From: Motiliproteus coralliicola
Lineage (GTDB): Bacteria > Pseudomonadota > Gammaproteobacteria > Pseudomonadales > Balneatricaceae
NCBI RefSeq assembly: GCF_003345655.1
Contig: NZ_QQOH01000002.1
Location: 434,001 to 498,000 of the forward strand
Direction of reading: 5' to 3'
Length of the DNA stretch: 64,000 nt
A model generated the notes under the pieces. That model did not search any database, had not been told where the DNA came from, and saw only the letters and a list, made by a program, of their open reading frames with translations. The translations under genes and the position numbers were made by a program. Position 1 is the first letter of the stretch, and each line of letters starts with the position of its first letter. Below, in pieces: positions 51,738 to 60,294 of this stretch.

Positions 51738-52505
51738 TTAGCGCGGCTCCATCCGGATTCCGCCATCCAGGCGAATGGTTTCGCCGTTCAGGTAGCTGTT
51801 CTCGATGATGTGTTGTACCAGTCCGGCGAATTCGTCCAGATCGCCGAAGCGCTTGGGATGCTGCACCATCTGAATCAGTGGATCACGTACCTTGTCGTCC
51901 ATCGCCTGCATCATCGGGGTATCGAAGATTCCCGGGGCGATAGTCATTACCCGAACACCCAGACTGGCCAGATCACGGGCCAGCGGCAGGGTCATACCGA
52001 CGACACCGCCCTTGGAGGCGCTGTAGGCGGCCTGTCCCATCTGACCGTCGAACGCGGCAACCGAGGCGACGTTGATGATCACGCCGCGCTCGCCATTACC
52101 GTCGGCTTCGTTGGTGGCCATCTGGGCTGCGGCAACGCGCAGCACGTTGAAGGTGCCGATCAGGTTGATGTTGATCACCTGGGCGAACTTCTCCAGCGCC
52201 AATGGGCCGTTACGACCGACCACCTTGCCGCCCGGCGCGATACCGGCACAGTTAACCACCACATCGATGGTGCCGTAATGCTCGATCACCTGAGCAACGG
52301 CGGCTTCGACCGCATCGCTGCTGGTGATGTCGACCTTCAGGAACAAGCCCTGATTACCCAGCTCGTCGGCCAAAGCGTTACCGGCTTCTTCATTCAGATC
52401 GAAGGCGGCGATTTTGGCACCCTGCTTGGCCAGTTGGCGGCAGCTGTTGAGTCCCAGCCCGGAAGCACCACCGGTAACTAGAACAACTTTATCTTGCAGT
52501 TTCAT
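51738..52505 (-). CDS. 3-hydroxyacyl-CoA dehydrogenase, SDR type (HSD17B10-like)
   Basis: A 255-residue SDR. TGGASGLGLNSCRQLA is the NAD site, VNCAGIAPGGKV and the catalytic AYSASKGGVVGMTLPLARDLA follow. The C-terminus reads LNGETIRLDGGIRMEPR. The long insert after INLIGTFNVLR is typical of the type 2 hydroxyacyl-CoA dehydrogenase group, which acts on short or branched chains. Third gene of the operon with an acyl-CoA dehydrogenase and a thiolase. Confidence 0.92.
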   Translation of the reverse strand: MKLQDKVVLVTGGASGLGLNSCRQLAKQGAKIAAFDLNEEAGNALADELGNQGLFLKVDITSSDAVEAAVAQVIEHYGTIDVVVNCAGIAPGGKVVGRNGPLALEKFAQVININLIGTFNVLRVAAAQMATNEADGNGERGVIINVASVAAFDGQMGQAAYSASKGGVVGMTLPLARDLASLGVRVMTIAPGIFDTPMMQAMDDKVRDPLIQMVQHPKRFGDLDEFAGLVQHIIENSYLNGETIRLDGGIRMEPR

Positions 52506-52534
52506 ACTCTGTCCTTAAATCAGTAGGGCGGGGA

Positions 52535-53692
52535 TTAGCCGATCTCGCGCAGCAGTTCGCGGGCGATGATCACCCGTTGAATCTCGCTGGTGCCTTCGTA
52601 CAACGAGGTGATGCGGGCATCGCGGGTGTAGCGCTCCAGCGGGAACTCCTTGATGTAGCCGTAGCCACCCATCATCTGCAGCGCGGTGTAGCAGGCTGCG
52701 TTGGCTTTTTCGGAGGCGTACAGCTTGGCCATCGATGCCTGCTTGGCAAACGGCTCGCCGCGCTCCTTGGTGGCGGCGGCGTTCATCAGCAGCAGTCGGG
52801 CAGCTTCGAGCTCGGTGTAGGCGTCGGCCAGCATCCATTGCAGGCCCTGGAAGTTGGCAATCGGCTTGCCGAACTGCTTACGCTCGGTCAGGTAGACGCG
52901 GGCGTAGTCCATCGCGGCTTGACCGATACCCAGTGCCAGCGAGCCGATACCGATACGACCGCCGGCCAGTTCGGCTACGGCGACACGGAAACCATCGTTC
53001 AGCTTGCCCATCAGCGCATCCTTGGGGATGCGGCAATCTTCAAACAGCACTTCGTTGGTGGCCGAGGCGTGTTGCCCCATCTTTTTCTCTGCCTTGGAGA
53101 CGGTCAGGCCGGGGATATTGTTCTCGACCAGGAAGCAGGAGATGCCCTTGCCCTTGGGGGCGTCCTTATCGGTTACCGCCCAGACTACAAAGACACCGGC
53201 GAACTCGGCGCTGGTGATAAATTGCTTGGCACCGTTTAGGACCCACTCGTCGCCATCCAGCACGGCGCTGGTCTTCATCGAGGAGGGGTCGGACCCGGCG
53301 CCGGTTTCGGTCAGACAGAAGCCGCCGGCTGCATACTCACCGCTGCACAGACGGGGCAGGTAGCGCTGCTTCTGCTCTTCGGAGGCAACCACCTGGATCA
53401 CTTCGGCGACCATATTGGTGACCGACATGGTCACCGCGGTGGAAGCGCAGGCACGGGCGATCTCGGTGATCGCAACGCTGAAGGCGACGGTACCGGCTTC
53501 GGTGCCGCCATACTCGGCGCTGACATTCAGGCCCATAAAGCCGAGCTCGGCCAGCTGCTTGAGGTTGCTCAGAAACAGCTCGCGATCGCCTTCCTGATCC
53601 AGTTTTTCAGCCACCGGCGCCAGCTCGCCCTCGGCAAACTTACGCGCCATCTCCTGGATCATCGATTGATCTTCGTTGAGCATCATATCCAT
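52535..53692 (-). CDS. Acyl-CoA dehydrogenase
   Basis: A 385-residue FAD enzyme. Flavin and substrate motifs are FCLTETGAGSDPSSMKTSA, FITSAEFAGVFVVWAV and the C-terminal MMGGYGYIKEFPLERYTRDARI. The catalytic Glu lies in SLYEGTSEIQRVI. Short or branched acyl-CoA specificity is plausible from the operon setting. It starts 10 bp after the thiolase. Confidence 0.95.
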   Translation of the reverse strand: MDMMLNEDQSMIQEMARKFAEGELAPVAEKLDQEGDRELFLSNLKQLAELGFMGLNVSAEYGGTEAGTVAFSVAITEIARACASTAVTMSVTNMVAEVIQVVASEEQKQRYLPRLCSGEYAAGGFCLTETGAGSDPSSMKTSAVLDGDEWVLNGAKQFITSAEFAGVFVVWAVTDKDAPKGKGISCFLVENNIPGLTVSKAEKKMGQHASATNEVLFEDCRIPKDALMGKLNDGFRVAVAELAGGRIGIGSLALGIGQAAMDYARVYLTERKQFGKPIANFQGLQWMLADAYTELEAARLLLMNAAATKERGEPFAKQASMAKLYASEKANAACYTALQMMGGYGYIKEFPLERYTRDARITSLYEGTSEIQRVIIARELLREIG

Positions 53693-53702
53693 GTCAGGGT
53701 CC

Positions 53703-54890
53703 TCAGATCAGTTCGATCGCCACGGCGGTCGCTTCACCACCACCGATACACAGGGACGCCAGGCCGCGCTTCTTGCCCAGACGCTGCAGGGCGTAGATCA
53801 GGGTGACCAGAATCCGGGCTCCGGAACAGCCGATCGGGTGACCCAGGGCACAGGCGCCACCGTTGACGTTTACCTTGTCGGCATCCAGACCCAGCTCCTG
53901 GATCGCCAGCATGGTGACCATGGCGAAGGCCTCGTTGATCTCGAACAGGTCGACATCGTCGGTGCTCCAGTTGATCTTCTCCAGCAGCTTCTGGACCGAG
54001 CCGATCGGGGCGATAGTGAACTCGGACGGCTTCTGGGCATGGGTGCTGTGGCCAACAATTCGTGCCAGCGGATTCAGACCGCGGGCTTGAGCATCGCTCT
54101 CGCGCATCAACACCAGCGCGGCGGCACCGTCGGAGATCGAGCTGGAGTTGGCCGCGGTGACGGTTCCGTCCTTTTTGAAAGCAGGGCGAAGTTGCGGAAT
54201 CTTGTCGATATTGGCATTGCCGGGCTGCTCGTCGAAGGTGACTTCCTGCTCACCCTTGCGGGACTTGATGGTAACCGGGGCGATTTCACCCTCGAACCAG
54301 CCTTCGTTGATTGCTTTGTTGGCTTTGTTCAGTGAGTTGATGGCGAACTGGTCCATCGCTTCGCGAGTCAGGTTGTACTCGTCGGCACAGGACTGGGCGA
54401 AGCTGCCCATCAGGCCGCCTTCGTAGGCATCCTGCAGGCCATCGAAAAACATGGAGTCGATCACTTCGCCGTGGCCCATGCGAAATCCGGCGCGGGCTTT
54501 GGGCAGCAGGTAGGGGGCCTGGCTCATGCTTTCCATGCCACCGGCGACCATCACGTCGCTGGTGCCGGCTTTGATCTGGTCGTGGGCATCCATCACCGCT
54601 TTCATGCCCGAGCCGCACATCTTGTTGATGGTGTTACAGCCCGCGGACAGCGGTAGTTCGGCACCCAATGCCGCTTGGCGCGCAGGGGCCTGACCCAGGC
54701 CGGCGGGCAGCACGCAGCCCATGATGACCTGGTCGATATCGGTGCCGCTCAGACCGGCGCGCTCGACGGCGGCCTTGATGGCGGTCGCGCCCAGCTGGGG
54801 GCTGGGGACAGCGCTCAGGGAACCCATCATGCCACCCATCGGGGTGCGGGCGGCGGAGACGATGACGATAGGATCGTTGGCTTGGCTCAT
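53703..54890 (-). CDS. Acetyl-CoA C-acyltransferase (thiolase)
   Basis: A 395-residue thiolase. The nucleophilic cysteine is in INKMCGSGMKAVMDA, the His in NVNGGACALGHPIGCSGARI, the second Cys in SLCIGGGEATAVA. It cleaves 3-ketoacyl-CoA to acetyl-CoA and a shorter acyl-CoA. First gene of a three-gene catabolic operon, divergent from the AraC-type regulator. Confidence 0.96.
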   Translation of the reverse strand: MSQANDPIVIVSAARTPMGGMMGSLSAVPSPQLGATAIKAAVERAGLSGTDIDQVIMGCVLPAGLGQAPARQAALGAELPLSAGCNTINKMCGSGMKAVMDAHDQIKAGTSDVMVAGGMESMSQAPYLLPKARAGFRMGHGEVIDSMFFDGLQDAYEGGLMGSFAQSCADEYNLTREAMDQFAINSLNKANKAINEGWFEGEIAPVTIKSRKGEQEVTFDEQPGNANIDKIPQLRPAFKKDGTVTAANSSSISDGAAALVLMRESDAQARGLNPLARIVGHSTHAQKPSEFTIAPIGSVQKLLEKINWSTDDVDLFEINEAFAMVTMLAIQELGLDADKVNVNGGACALGHPIGCSGARILVTLIYALQRLGKKRGLASLCIGGGEATAVAIELI

Positions 54891-54986
54891 GGTAATAGCT
54901 TCCTGTATCTACGCTATGAAGGCTTGGGTAGGGCCTGATTTGAGGATCTGGGCCTCTTTTAGGGTAGTTACTATCGGTGATTGTTA

Positions 54987-55026
54987 GATCACAATAAATG
55001 ACGATATGTGACCGCTTTGATCACAA
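54987..55026. promoter_or_regulatory. Direct repeats in the thiolase/AraC intergenic region
   Basis: GATCACAA occurs at 54987-54994 and 55019-55026, 32 bp apart (three helical turns), with a TGTGACC half between them. AraC-family proteins bind direct repeats of this kind. Confidence 0.45.
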
Positions 55027-55100
55027 AATGTTACATTGTGAGTGGGTGAACACTCGGAATTAAAACCGGTTGTATGGTTTAAGTATAAAGCGGGTAACTG

Positions 55101-56102
55101 ATGGCGACCGTTGATATTCATTACGTCCAGGCGGCATTGCGTTGCGCCGAGCGGCAGGGGCATCTCCCCGATGAACTGCTGGAGCAGGTCGGGATCTGGC
55201 CCCAGCAGCTCAAACAGCCGCGGGCGCCGGCGGCGCAGATGGCCGCACTGGTGCAACAGGTCTGGGCCCTGTTGGACGATGAATTCATGGGTTGTACGGC
55301 CCATCCCTGCAAGCGTGGCGTGTTTGCGATGATGACCCGGCATGCACTGCACTATGACAATCTGCAGGCGATTCTGCAGCAGGGGATCGAGTTCTATAAC
55401 CTGTTCACCGATGACATCCAGATGCACCTCAAGCGCCGCGGCGAGCTGGCCGAGATCGAGTTTTCATTCGCTCGGCCGGAACTGGATCCGGACCATTTCT
55501 ATACCGAGTTCTGGTTGGTGATCTGGCATCGTTTTGCCAGCTGGGTGATCGGGCGGCGGATTCGGTTGGAGCAGGTCAGCTTCCCGTACCCCATCCCGGC
55601 CCACAGCAGTGAGCTGAAGTATCTGTTTCCCTGTCAGCAGCGGTTCAATCAACCGATGCTGAAGCTGAGTTTTCGAGCCGACTACCTGGCCCAGGAGCGG
55701 GTGCGGAGCCAGCGTGATCTGGCACAGTTTCTCCGCGACTCGCCCCGTGCGTTGATGGTGCTTCCCGATGATAACGAAAGCTATCGAGCTCGAATTCGTT
55801 CGAGGTTGTTGAATCAGGCGTCTGAACAGTTGCGTTTGCCTCCTTTTGAACAACTGGCTAGAGAGTTCGGTTTAAGTGGACAGACCCTTCGCCGGCGGCT
55901 GAGGGCCGAAGGTAGCTCCTATCCGAGGATCAAGGATGAGGTCAGGCAGGATCTGGCGATCGAGAAACTGCGGATACTGCAGCTGCCCATGGCCGAGATC
56001 GCCAGCCAGCTGGGGTTTAGCGAAGCGCGCTCCTTTACCCGCGCGTTTCGGCAGTGGACCGGCTATTCCCCCAGTGAATACAGGCAGTTGCTCAATTTTT
56101 AG
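55101..56102 (+). CDS. AraC-family regulator, arabinose-binding-domain type
   Basis: A 333-residue protein. The N-terminal two thirds contain the arabinose_bd-like domain (VDIHYVQAALRCAERQG ... FYTEFWLVIWHRFASWVIG), and the C-terminal 100 residues the HTH (FGLSGQTLRRRLRAEGSSYPRIKDE, MAEIASQLGFSEARSFTRAFRQWTGYSPSEYRQL). It is divergent from the thiolase operon with 210 bp between starts and probably controls it in response to a lipid or acid. Confidence 0.93.
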   Translation: MATVDIHYVQAALRCAERQGHLPDELLEQVGIWPQQLKQPRAPAAQMAALVQQVWALLDDEFMGCTAHPCKRGVFAMMTRHALHYDNLQAILQQGIEFYNLFTDDIQMHLKRRGELAEIEFSFARPELDPDHFYTEFWLVIWHRFASWVIGRRIRLEQVSFPYPIPAHSSELKYLFPCQQRFNQPMLKLSFRADYLAQERVRSQRDLAQFLRDSPRALMVLPDDNESYRARIRSRLLNQASEQLRLPPFEQLAREFGLSGQTLRRRLRAEGSSYPRIKDEVRQDLAIEKLRILQLPMAEIASQLGFSEARSFTRAFRQWTGYSPSEYRQLLNF

Positions 56103-56270
56103 GCATATATCGCTAGCTTCGACTATAGTTTAATCAGCTGTCCTTTTTAGGCCCTGATGACCTGTCACAGGGCCGCTTTCTTTTCAGCTGCTTCAGCCCT
56201 CGCAGGGACGCTGGTTTTCGTGAGGGTTCGCCCGGAAGACCCAGTGGACTGAGTGTCGCGGAGGTCGCCC

Positions 56271-57038
56271 ATGCCTGAGTTCTCCTTCTCTCAAACCTTA
56301 TCCAGATTGTCACGCTGTCTGTTGCTTGGGCTGGTGTTATTGGGGACCGTATCAACGGTTCAGGCTTGGCCCTTCCTCCATCCTTTTGCCAAGCAGGATT
56401 CATACTCGAAGCAGAGCCCGCAAAAATTACTCAAACCCGGACGATTGCTGGTTGCGATGCCGCAACAGAAGGACCCGCGCTTCAAGCAAGCTGTGGTGCT
56501 ACTGCTGCAGTACAACAGAAATGGCGCTGTGGGGGTGATCATCAATCGACCCACCCGATTGACCTTAGGGACCGAGTTTGAAGGTCGAGTGGCGGATGCC
56601 AAGGCGGATCAGAAGCTGTTCTGGGGGGGCCCGGTTTCGATGGATCAGCGGGTGATGCTGTTTGAAGAGCCGACGGATGAGACTGACGAGTCGAGCCCAG
56701 GGGTATTGCTACAGCAGTTACGGGTAGCTTTGTCGGGTGGTCAGTTTCAGCAACTGCTGGAACAAGCGTTGCCGCAGCGCTTTCGTATCTACGCCGGTTA
56801 TACCGGCTGGGCGCCTCGGCAGTTGGAATTGGAGATCATCCACGGCCAGTGGTTGATTCTTCCCGGGGATCCGGAGTTGCTGTTCCAGGCCGACACCCAG
56901 ACGATCTGGAACCAGTTGATGAGCTACCACAACGGCCGGCTGGCGGTTATTGATGCTGTACCGGAGGATTGGTCTTTCGGCGGTGATGCAGAAAACCTTC
57001 CAGCGAATAGAGCGCTAACGCCAGCCAGATCAGGCTGA
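56271..57038 (+). CDS. YqgE/AlgH-like protein with a signal peptide
   Basis: 255 residues from the ATG at 56271 (MPEFSFSQTLSRLSRC), with GGAGG six bases upstream. The N-terminus has a membrane-targeting segment LSRCLLLGLVLLGTVSTVQAWPF, so the protein is likely exported or anchored. The domain from about residue 50 is YqgE/AlgH: PGRLLVAMPQQKDPRFKQAVVLLLQYN, GVIINRPTRLTLG, WGGPVSMDQRVML and GYTGWAPRQLELEI. Ordinary YqgE proteins have about 190 residues and no leader. Its 3' end overlaps the convergent rarD gene by 92 bp. Confidence 0.88.
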   Translation: MPEFSFSQTLSRLSRCLLLGLVLLGTVSTVQAWPFLHPFAKQDSYSKQSPQKLLKPGRLLVAMPQQKDPRFKQAVVLLLQYNRNGAVGVIINRPTRLTLGTEFEGRVADAKADQKLFWGGPVSMDQRVMLFEEPTDETDESSPGVLLQQLRVALSGGQFQQLLEQALPQRFRIYAGYTGWAPRQLELEIIHGQWLILPGDPELLFQADTQTIWNQLMSYHNGRLAVIDAVPEDWSFGGDAENLPANRALTPARSG

Positions 57039-57840
57039 AGCCCACAACCTTAGGGCCGTCGAAAACCTCGTTAAACAGCCAGACGCCGATCACCAGTTGG
57101 ATCGACGGGCCGATGTATTGCAGCAGGCCCAGCAGCGTCAGGGTGATCCGTTTGGCACCGTAGGCGAACAGGAGCAGCGGCAGTGCGGTGGCGATGCCGG
57201 TACCGGCCAGTAACAGGTTGTCGCTCATGATCCCTTGACCGAAGACGGCCTCTCCCTGGCTTGACAGATAGATCAGCCAGGCCAGTGCCGGCGGCACAAT
57301 GATCACGGTTTCGAGCATCAGGCCCTCGGTGGAACCCAGTGGAGACCCTTTGCGGATCAGACCGTAGAAACCGAAACTGAAAGCCAGGATCAGGGCGATC
57401 CAGGGCGGCTGACCGTAAACAATGGTCATATAGAGCACCCCGGAGGCGGCGATCGCCAAAACCAGCCACTGCATGGCGCGTAAGCGCTCACCCAGAAACA
57501 ACATCCCCATCAGGACGTTAAGCAACGGGTTGATAAAATAGCCCAGGCTAGCCTCGATAATGTAGCCGGAGGTGACCGCCCAGATGTAGGTGAGCCAGTT
57601 GATACTCAATAGCACGGCACAGCCCACGCCGGTGAGCATCAGCTTCGGCGACTGAACCACTTCTCGAAGCCAACCCCAATTCCGCTTGAGCCCCAGCAGC
57701 AGCAAGACAAACAGTAGTGACCAGACAATCCGGTGGGCGAGGATCTCGCTGGGTTGCGCATGGTCTACAGTTTTCAGATACAGAGGCAGAAAGCCCCAAA
57801 GTACAAAGGCGCCGACGGCAGCCCAGACTCCGGCGTGCAT
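56947..57840 (-). CDS. rarD: EamA-family transporter RarD
   Basis: About 297 residues from the ATG at 57840 (MHAGVWAAVGAFVLWGFLPLYLK), with ten membrane helices. NWLTYIWAVTSGYIIEASLGYFINPLLNVLMG is the RarD signature in the middle. RarD proteins are putative permeases linked with chloramphenicol sensitivity, with unknown natural substrates. A structured, terminated RNA region lies upstream in its leader. Confidence 0.9.
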   Translation of the reverse strand: MHAGVWAAVGAFVLWGFLPLYLKTVDHAQPSEILAHRIVWSLLFVLLLLGLKRNWGWLREVVQSPKLMLTGVGCAVLLSINWLTYIWAVTSGYIIEASLGYFINPLLNVLMGMLFLGERLRAMQWLVLAIAASGVLYMTIVYGQPPWIALILAFSFGFYGLIRKGSPLGSTEGLMLETVIIVPPALAWLIYLSSQGEAVFGQGIMSDNLLLAGTGIATALPLLLFAYGAKRITLTLLGLLQYIGPSIQLVIGVWLFNEVFDGPKVVGFSLIWLALALYSLEGFLHHRRKTNPPVQHQ

Positions 57841-57952
57841 GTGCGTTACTCGTATAGTGCGATGGTAATTGAAACGGATTGCCACAACGCTGCTGATCGA
57901 GCTGGTGTAGATCCGAGCAGCTGGTGAAGACCCACTACTTTAGCGGTTTTCA

Positions 57953-58058
57953 GGCAAAAAAAAACCGCAGGACAAAAATGACCTGCGGCACAATACCTCG
58001 GCTCGTCACGGAAGCCGTGACTAACAGAGGCTCCTCGTTCAGATGCAAAGACCTAGAC
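57953..58058 (-). ncRNA. Candidate small RNA or attenuator upstream of rarD
   Basis: On the minus strand TTGACA (58091-58086), 16 bases, and TAAACT (58069-58064) form a plausible promoter, starting RNA near 58058. Downstream are a perfect 7-bp hairpin GTCACGG/CCGTGAC (58021-58005), an outer pairing of CCTC with GAGG, and an intrinsic terminator with a 7-bp stem CCGCAGG/CCTGCGG (57988-57965) followed by eight T residues. No ORF fits inside. It could be a free small RNA of about 105 nt or a leader that controls rarD, whose start is 113 bp further. Confidence 0.6.
57957..57988 (-). terminator. Intrinsic terminator upstream of rarD
   Basis: CCGCAGG at 57988-57982 (minus strand) pairs with CCTGCGG at 57971-57965 across a 10-base T-rich loop, followed by T8. 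This is one of the strongest terminators in the window and does not follow any coding gene. Confidence 0.88.
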
Positions 58059-58173
58059 CGCGAAGTTTAGATATATTGTTCGGAATGTCAAATATTATTT
58101 ACATGCTGGGTGTTCCGATTTAGTGGGGCATCATTTAAGTTACCAGTTGGATAGCGAAGGGAAGGAGACGGAT

Positions 58174-59067
58174 TTGTACCTGATCAGTTCAGTATCATTA
58201 CCGAGTTGGTGTCGGCTAAAGGGGCTGCTGTTTGGTCTGGCAGTCTTGCTGTTATCTGGTTGTCAGCTATTGATGCCGACCAGTGTCAAAGAGCCCTACG
58301 AGGTTGCGGATTCGACCGATGCAGAAAGCGCCTATCGAGAGGCGTTGATACTGGATAGAACAGGTAGGAAAGCTGACCTGTATAAAGCCAACGTCCTGTT
58401 GGCTTACTCGGCGGAACGCGGCCACACGGGGGCACAGTACCTATTGGGTATGAACCGCTTACTGGGACGTGGGGGAGATAAGGAGCCGACAGCAGCCCGG
58501 GCCCTGCTTACCCAAGCGGCGGAATCTGGCCATGCATCTGCGCAGTACTTCCTCGCCGAGATGATGCTGAACGGACGAGGAGGGGAGTCGGAACTTGCCT
58601 GGGGAGCGCAGTGGATGGAGCGCGCGGCGGCGAATGGCCAGGTTGAGGCCCAGTTGGCGATGGGAGTGATCTATGCCAGCGGCCTGGGGGGGCGTGAAAA
58701 TATACCGATGGCGCTGCTGTGGTTGAGTCGGGCCGAGCACAATGGCGACCAGACCGCGCCGTTGTTGATCCAGAAACTAAGCGCTCGAGTCGACAAACCG
58801 CGTTGGCAAGCAGTCCAGCGACAAATTGCCGGCCGAATCTCGATTGATCCGCGGGAAGCTCGGCGAGCCATCACCCGCTTTGTGCAGTTGTCGCTTAATA
58901 ATGCCGGTTATGCTGCAGGAGTTGAGGATGGAATTGCCGGACCGAGAACCCGGGCTGCCGTTGCTGCATTCAGAAACGCGAAGAAGCTGACCGGACAAGG
59001 GATCGATGATCCCTTGCTCAGTCAGTTGAGATCGTCACAGCTTGCTTACGAGCAACAAGCTAAATAA
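58174..59067 (+). CDS. Sel1-repeat lipoprotein with peptidoglycan-binding domain
   Basis: About 297 residues from a TTG at 58174, which has AAGGAG six bases upstream; a GTG at 58123 is in frame without a site. The signal ends in lipobox LLSGC. Four Sel1/TPR-like units follow (GAQYLLGMNRLLGRGG, SAQYFLAEMMLNGRGG, EAQLAMGVIYASGLGG). The last 80 residues contain a peptidoglycan-binding domain (NAGYAAGVEDGIAGPRTRAAVAAFRNAKKL). It should sit at the envelope and bind cell wall. Its stop is immediately followed by the stop of the next, convergent gene. Confidence 0.88.
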   Translation: MYLISSVSLPSWCRLKGLLFGLAVLLLSGCQLLMPTSVKEPYEVADSTDAESAYREALILDRTGRKADLYKANVLLAYSAERGHTGAQYLLGMNRLLGRGGDKEPTAARALLTQAAESGHASAQYFLAEMMLNGRGGESELAWGAQWMERAAANGQVEAQLAMGVIYASGLGGRENIPMALLWLSRAEHNGDQTAPLLIQKLSARVDKPRWQAVQRQIAGRISIDPREARRAITRFVQLSLNNAGYAAGVEDGIAGPRTRAAVAAFRNAKKLTGQGIDDPLLSQLRSSQLAYEQQAK

Positions 59068-59748
59068 TCAGGAGTTTGATTCAGTCTCCGGCGCTGATTC
59101 CGGGTCTTCGTCATCGACGGGTTCATCTACCGGGTCTTCCAGCAGCGACTTCATCGCGTCGACTACAGCATTGGGTTCGGAGATACCAAGCAGACTATTG
59201 ACCTCGTCGATTACCGAGCTGCTCAGCGGCTTGTTGCTGGCTGTCGTCAAGGTATCCAGCGCCAACCGGGCCTGTTCTTCGACATCCGCTTCGGTGTCGC
59301 TAACTAGATCGCTGTAACTGGCCAACTGACCAACTGCCGAGTGTTCCGCTGCACGCTCGCGGGCACGATCGGAAGCATGGGCGGCATTGAGTCTACCCAG
59401 CTTGGCGTTCTTTGAGCTTTCCTCATCATCAGCCTGATCATTATCGGCCTGGCTGTGGCTGTGACCATGACCCAGCCCGCGGCTTGAGTGGCCTTGAGCA
59501 TCCTGGCTGTCATCCTCGTCCGCACCGCTGCTATTGCCGTTGCTTCCTCCGTTGCCGCCGCCATTACCACCGCCGTTGCCGCCACCATTTCCACCGCCAT
59601 TACCGCCTCCGTTGCCACCACCATTACCGCCTTTGGCATAGGTGTTGGCTATGGGGCTGATTGGGTCGGGTGCGGTAGCGATCAGAACTAGAGCAGCGAC
59701 TGACAGTACGGCTAAGCGCTTCAATACAGGAATAAGAAATCGTGACAT
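59068..59748 (-). CDS. Exported Gly/Asn-repeat protein
   Basis: 226 residues. A signal peptide (LAVLSVAALVLIATAPDPI) is followed by a run of GGN/GGG units (about residues 40-68), an acidic Asp/Ser-rich stretch, a His-rich patch (GLGHGHSHS), then the conserved-looking segment KLGRLNAAHASDRARERA with the following AAEHSAVGQLASYS, and an acidic tail. The segment LGRLNAAHAS...VG.IA.Y is shared by several exported glycine-rich proteins of unknown role. Convergent with the Sel1 lipoprotein, with no intergenic base between the stops. Confidence 0.82.
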   Translation of the reverse strand: MSRFLIPVLKRLAVLSVAALVLIATAPDPISPIANTYAKGGNGGGNGGGNGGGNGGGNGGGNGGGNGGSNGNSSGADEDDSQDAQGHSSRGLGHGHSHSQADNDQADDEESSKNAKLGRLNAAHASDRARERAAEHSAVGQLASYSDLVSDTEADVEEQARLALDTLTTASNKPLSSSVIDEVNSLLGISEPNAVVDAMKSLLEDPVDEPVDDEDPESAPETESNS

Positions 59749-59822
59749 AAGCGGCCTCGGCTCGGGTAAGTTTGGTAGTATCCGGGCAGTATAGCTGTTT
59801 ATCTAATTTGACGAGAGTGTGT

Positions 59823-60206
59823 ATGTCCCCTTCAGAGCAAAACTGGATTCCGTCGAGCCGTACCCTGGCGATGCCCGCCGATACTAACGCTAATGGTGAT
59901 ATCTTCGGTGGCTGGCTGATGTCGCAAATGGATATTGCCAGTGGCAGCTTCGCGGCGAAGGAAGCTGGTGGGCCGGTGGTAACGGTGGCCGTTGATGGGA
60001 TGACCTTCCATAAGCCCGTTAAAGTGGGTGACGAAGTCAGCTGCTATTGCCAGGTGGAGCGGATCGGTACCAGCTCTATCAAGGTCAAGGTTGAAAGTTG
60101 GGTGACTCGGTACCACTCCCATCACGAGGAGAAGGTCACCGAGGCCTGCTTTACGTTTGTGGCGATCGACTCTAACGGCCATCCACGACCCATTACCCGG
60201 TTCTGA
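59823..60206 (+). CDS. Acyl-CoA thioesterase (YciA-like hotdog)
   Basis: 127 residues from the ATG at 59823; the frame is open to 59772 without a good start. The hotdog motif MPADTNANGDIFGGWLMSQMDIASG and the following VTVAVDGMTFHKPVKVGD are typical of YciA/acot-type thioesterases. It hydrolyses acyl-CoA esters. Single gene followed by OsmC 88 bp later. Confidence 0.92.
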   Translation: MSPSEQNWIPSSRTLAMPADTNANGDIFGGWLMSQMDIASGSFAAKEAGGPVVTVAVDGMTFHKPVKVGDEVSCYCQVERIGTSSIKVKVESWVTRYHSHHEEKVTEACFTFVAIDSNGHPRPITRF

Positions 60207-60294
60207 TCCCGCGTTGAATGCGAGTCGCACGGATGCTTGCTGCTATCCATACGGCTAGGTATATTAGTGATTTCTTATCATTGAGGGATCTATC

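Noticed and set aside
55006-55025. CRP-like TGTGA...TCACA upstream of the AraC gene
   Set aside because: The spacer is nine bases instead of six; the repeats are better explained as direct half-sites.
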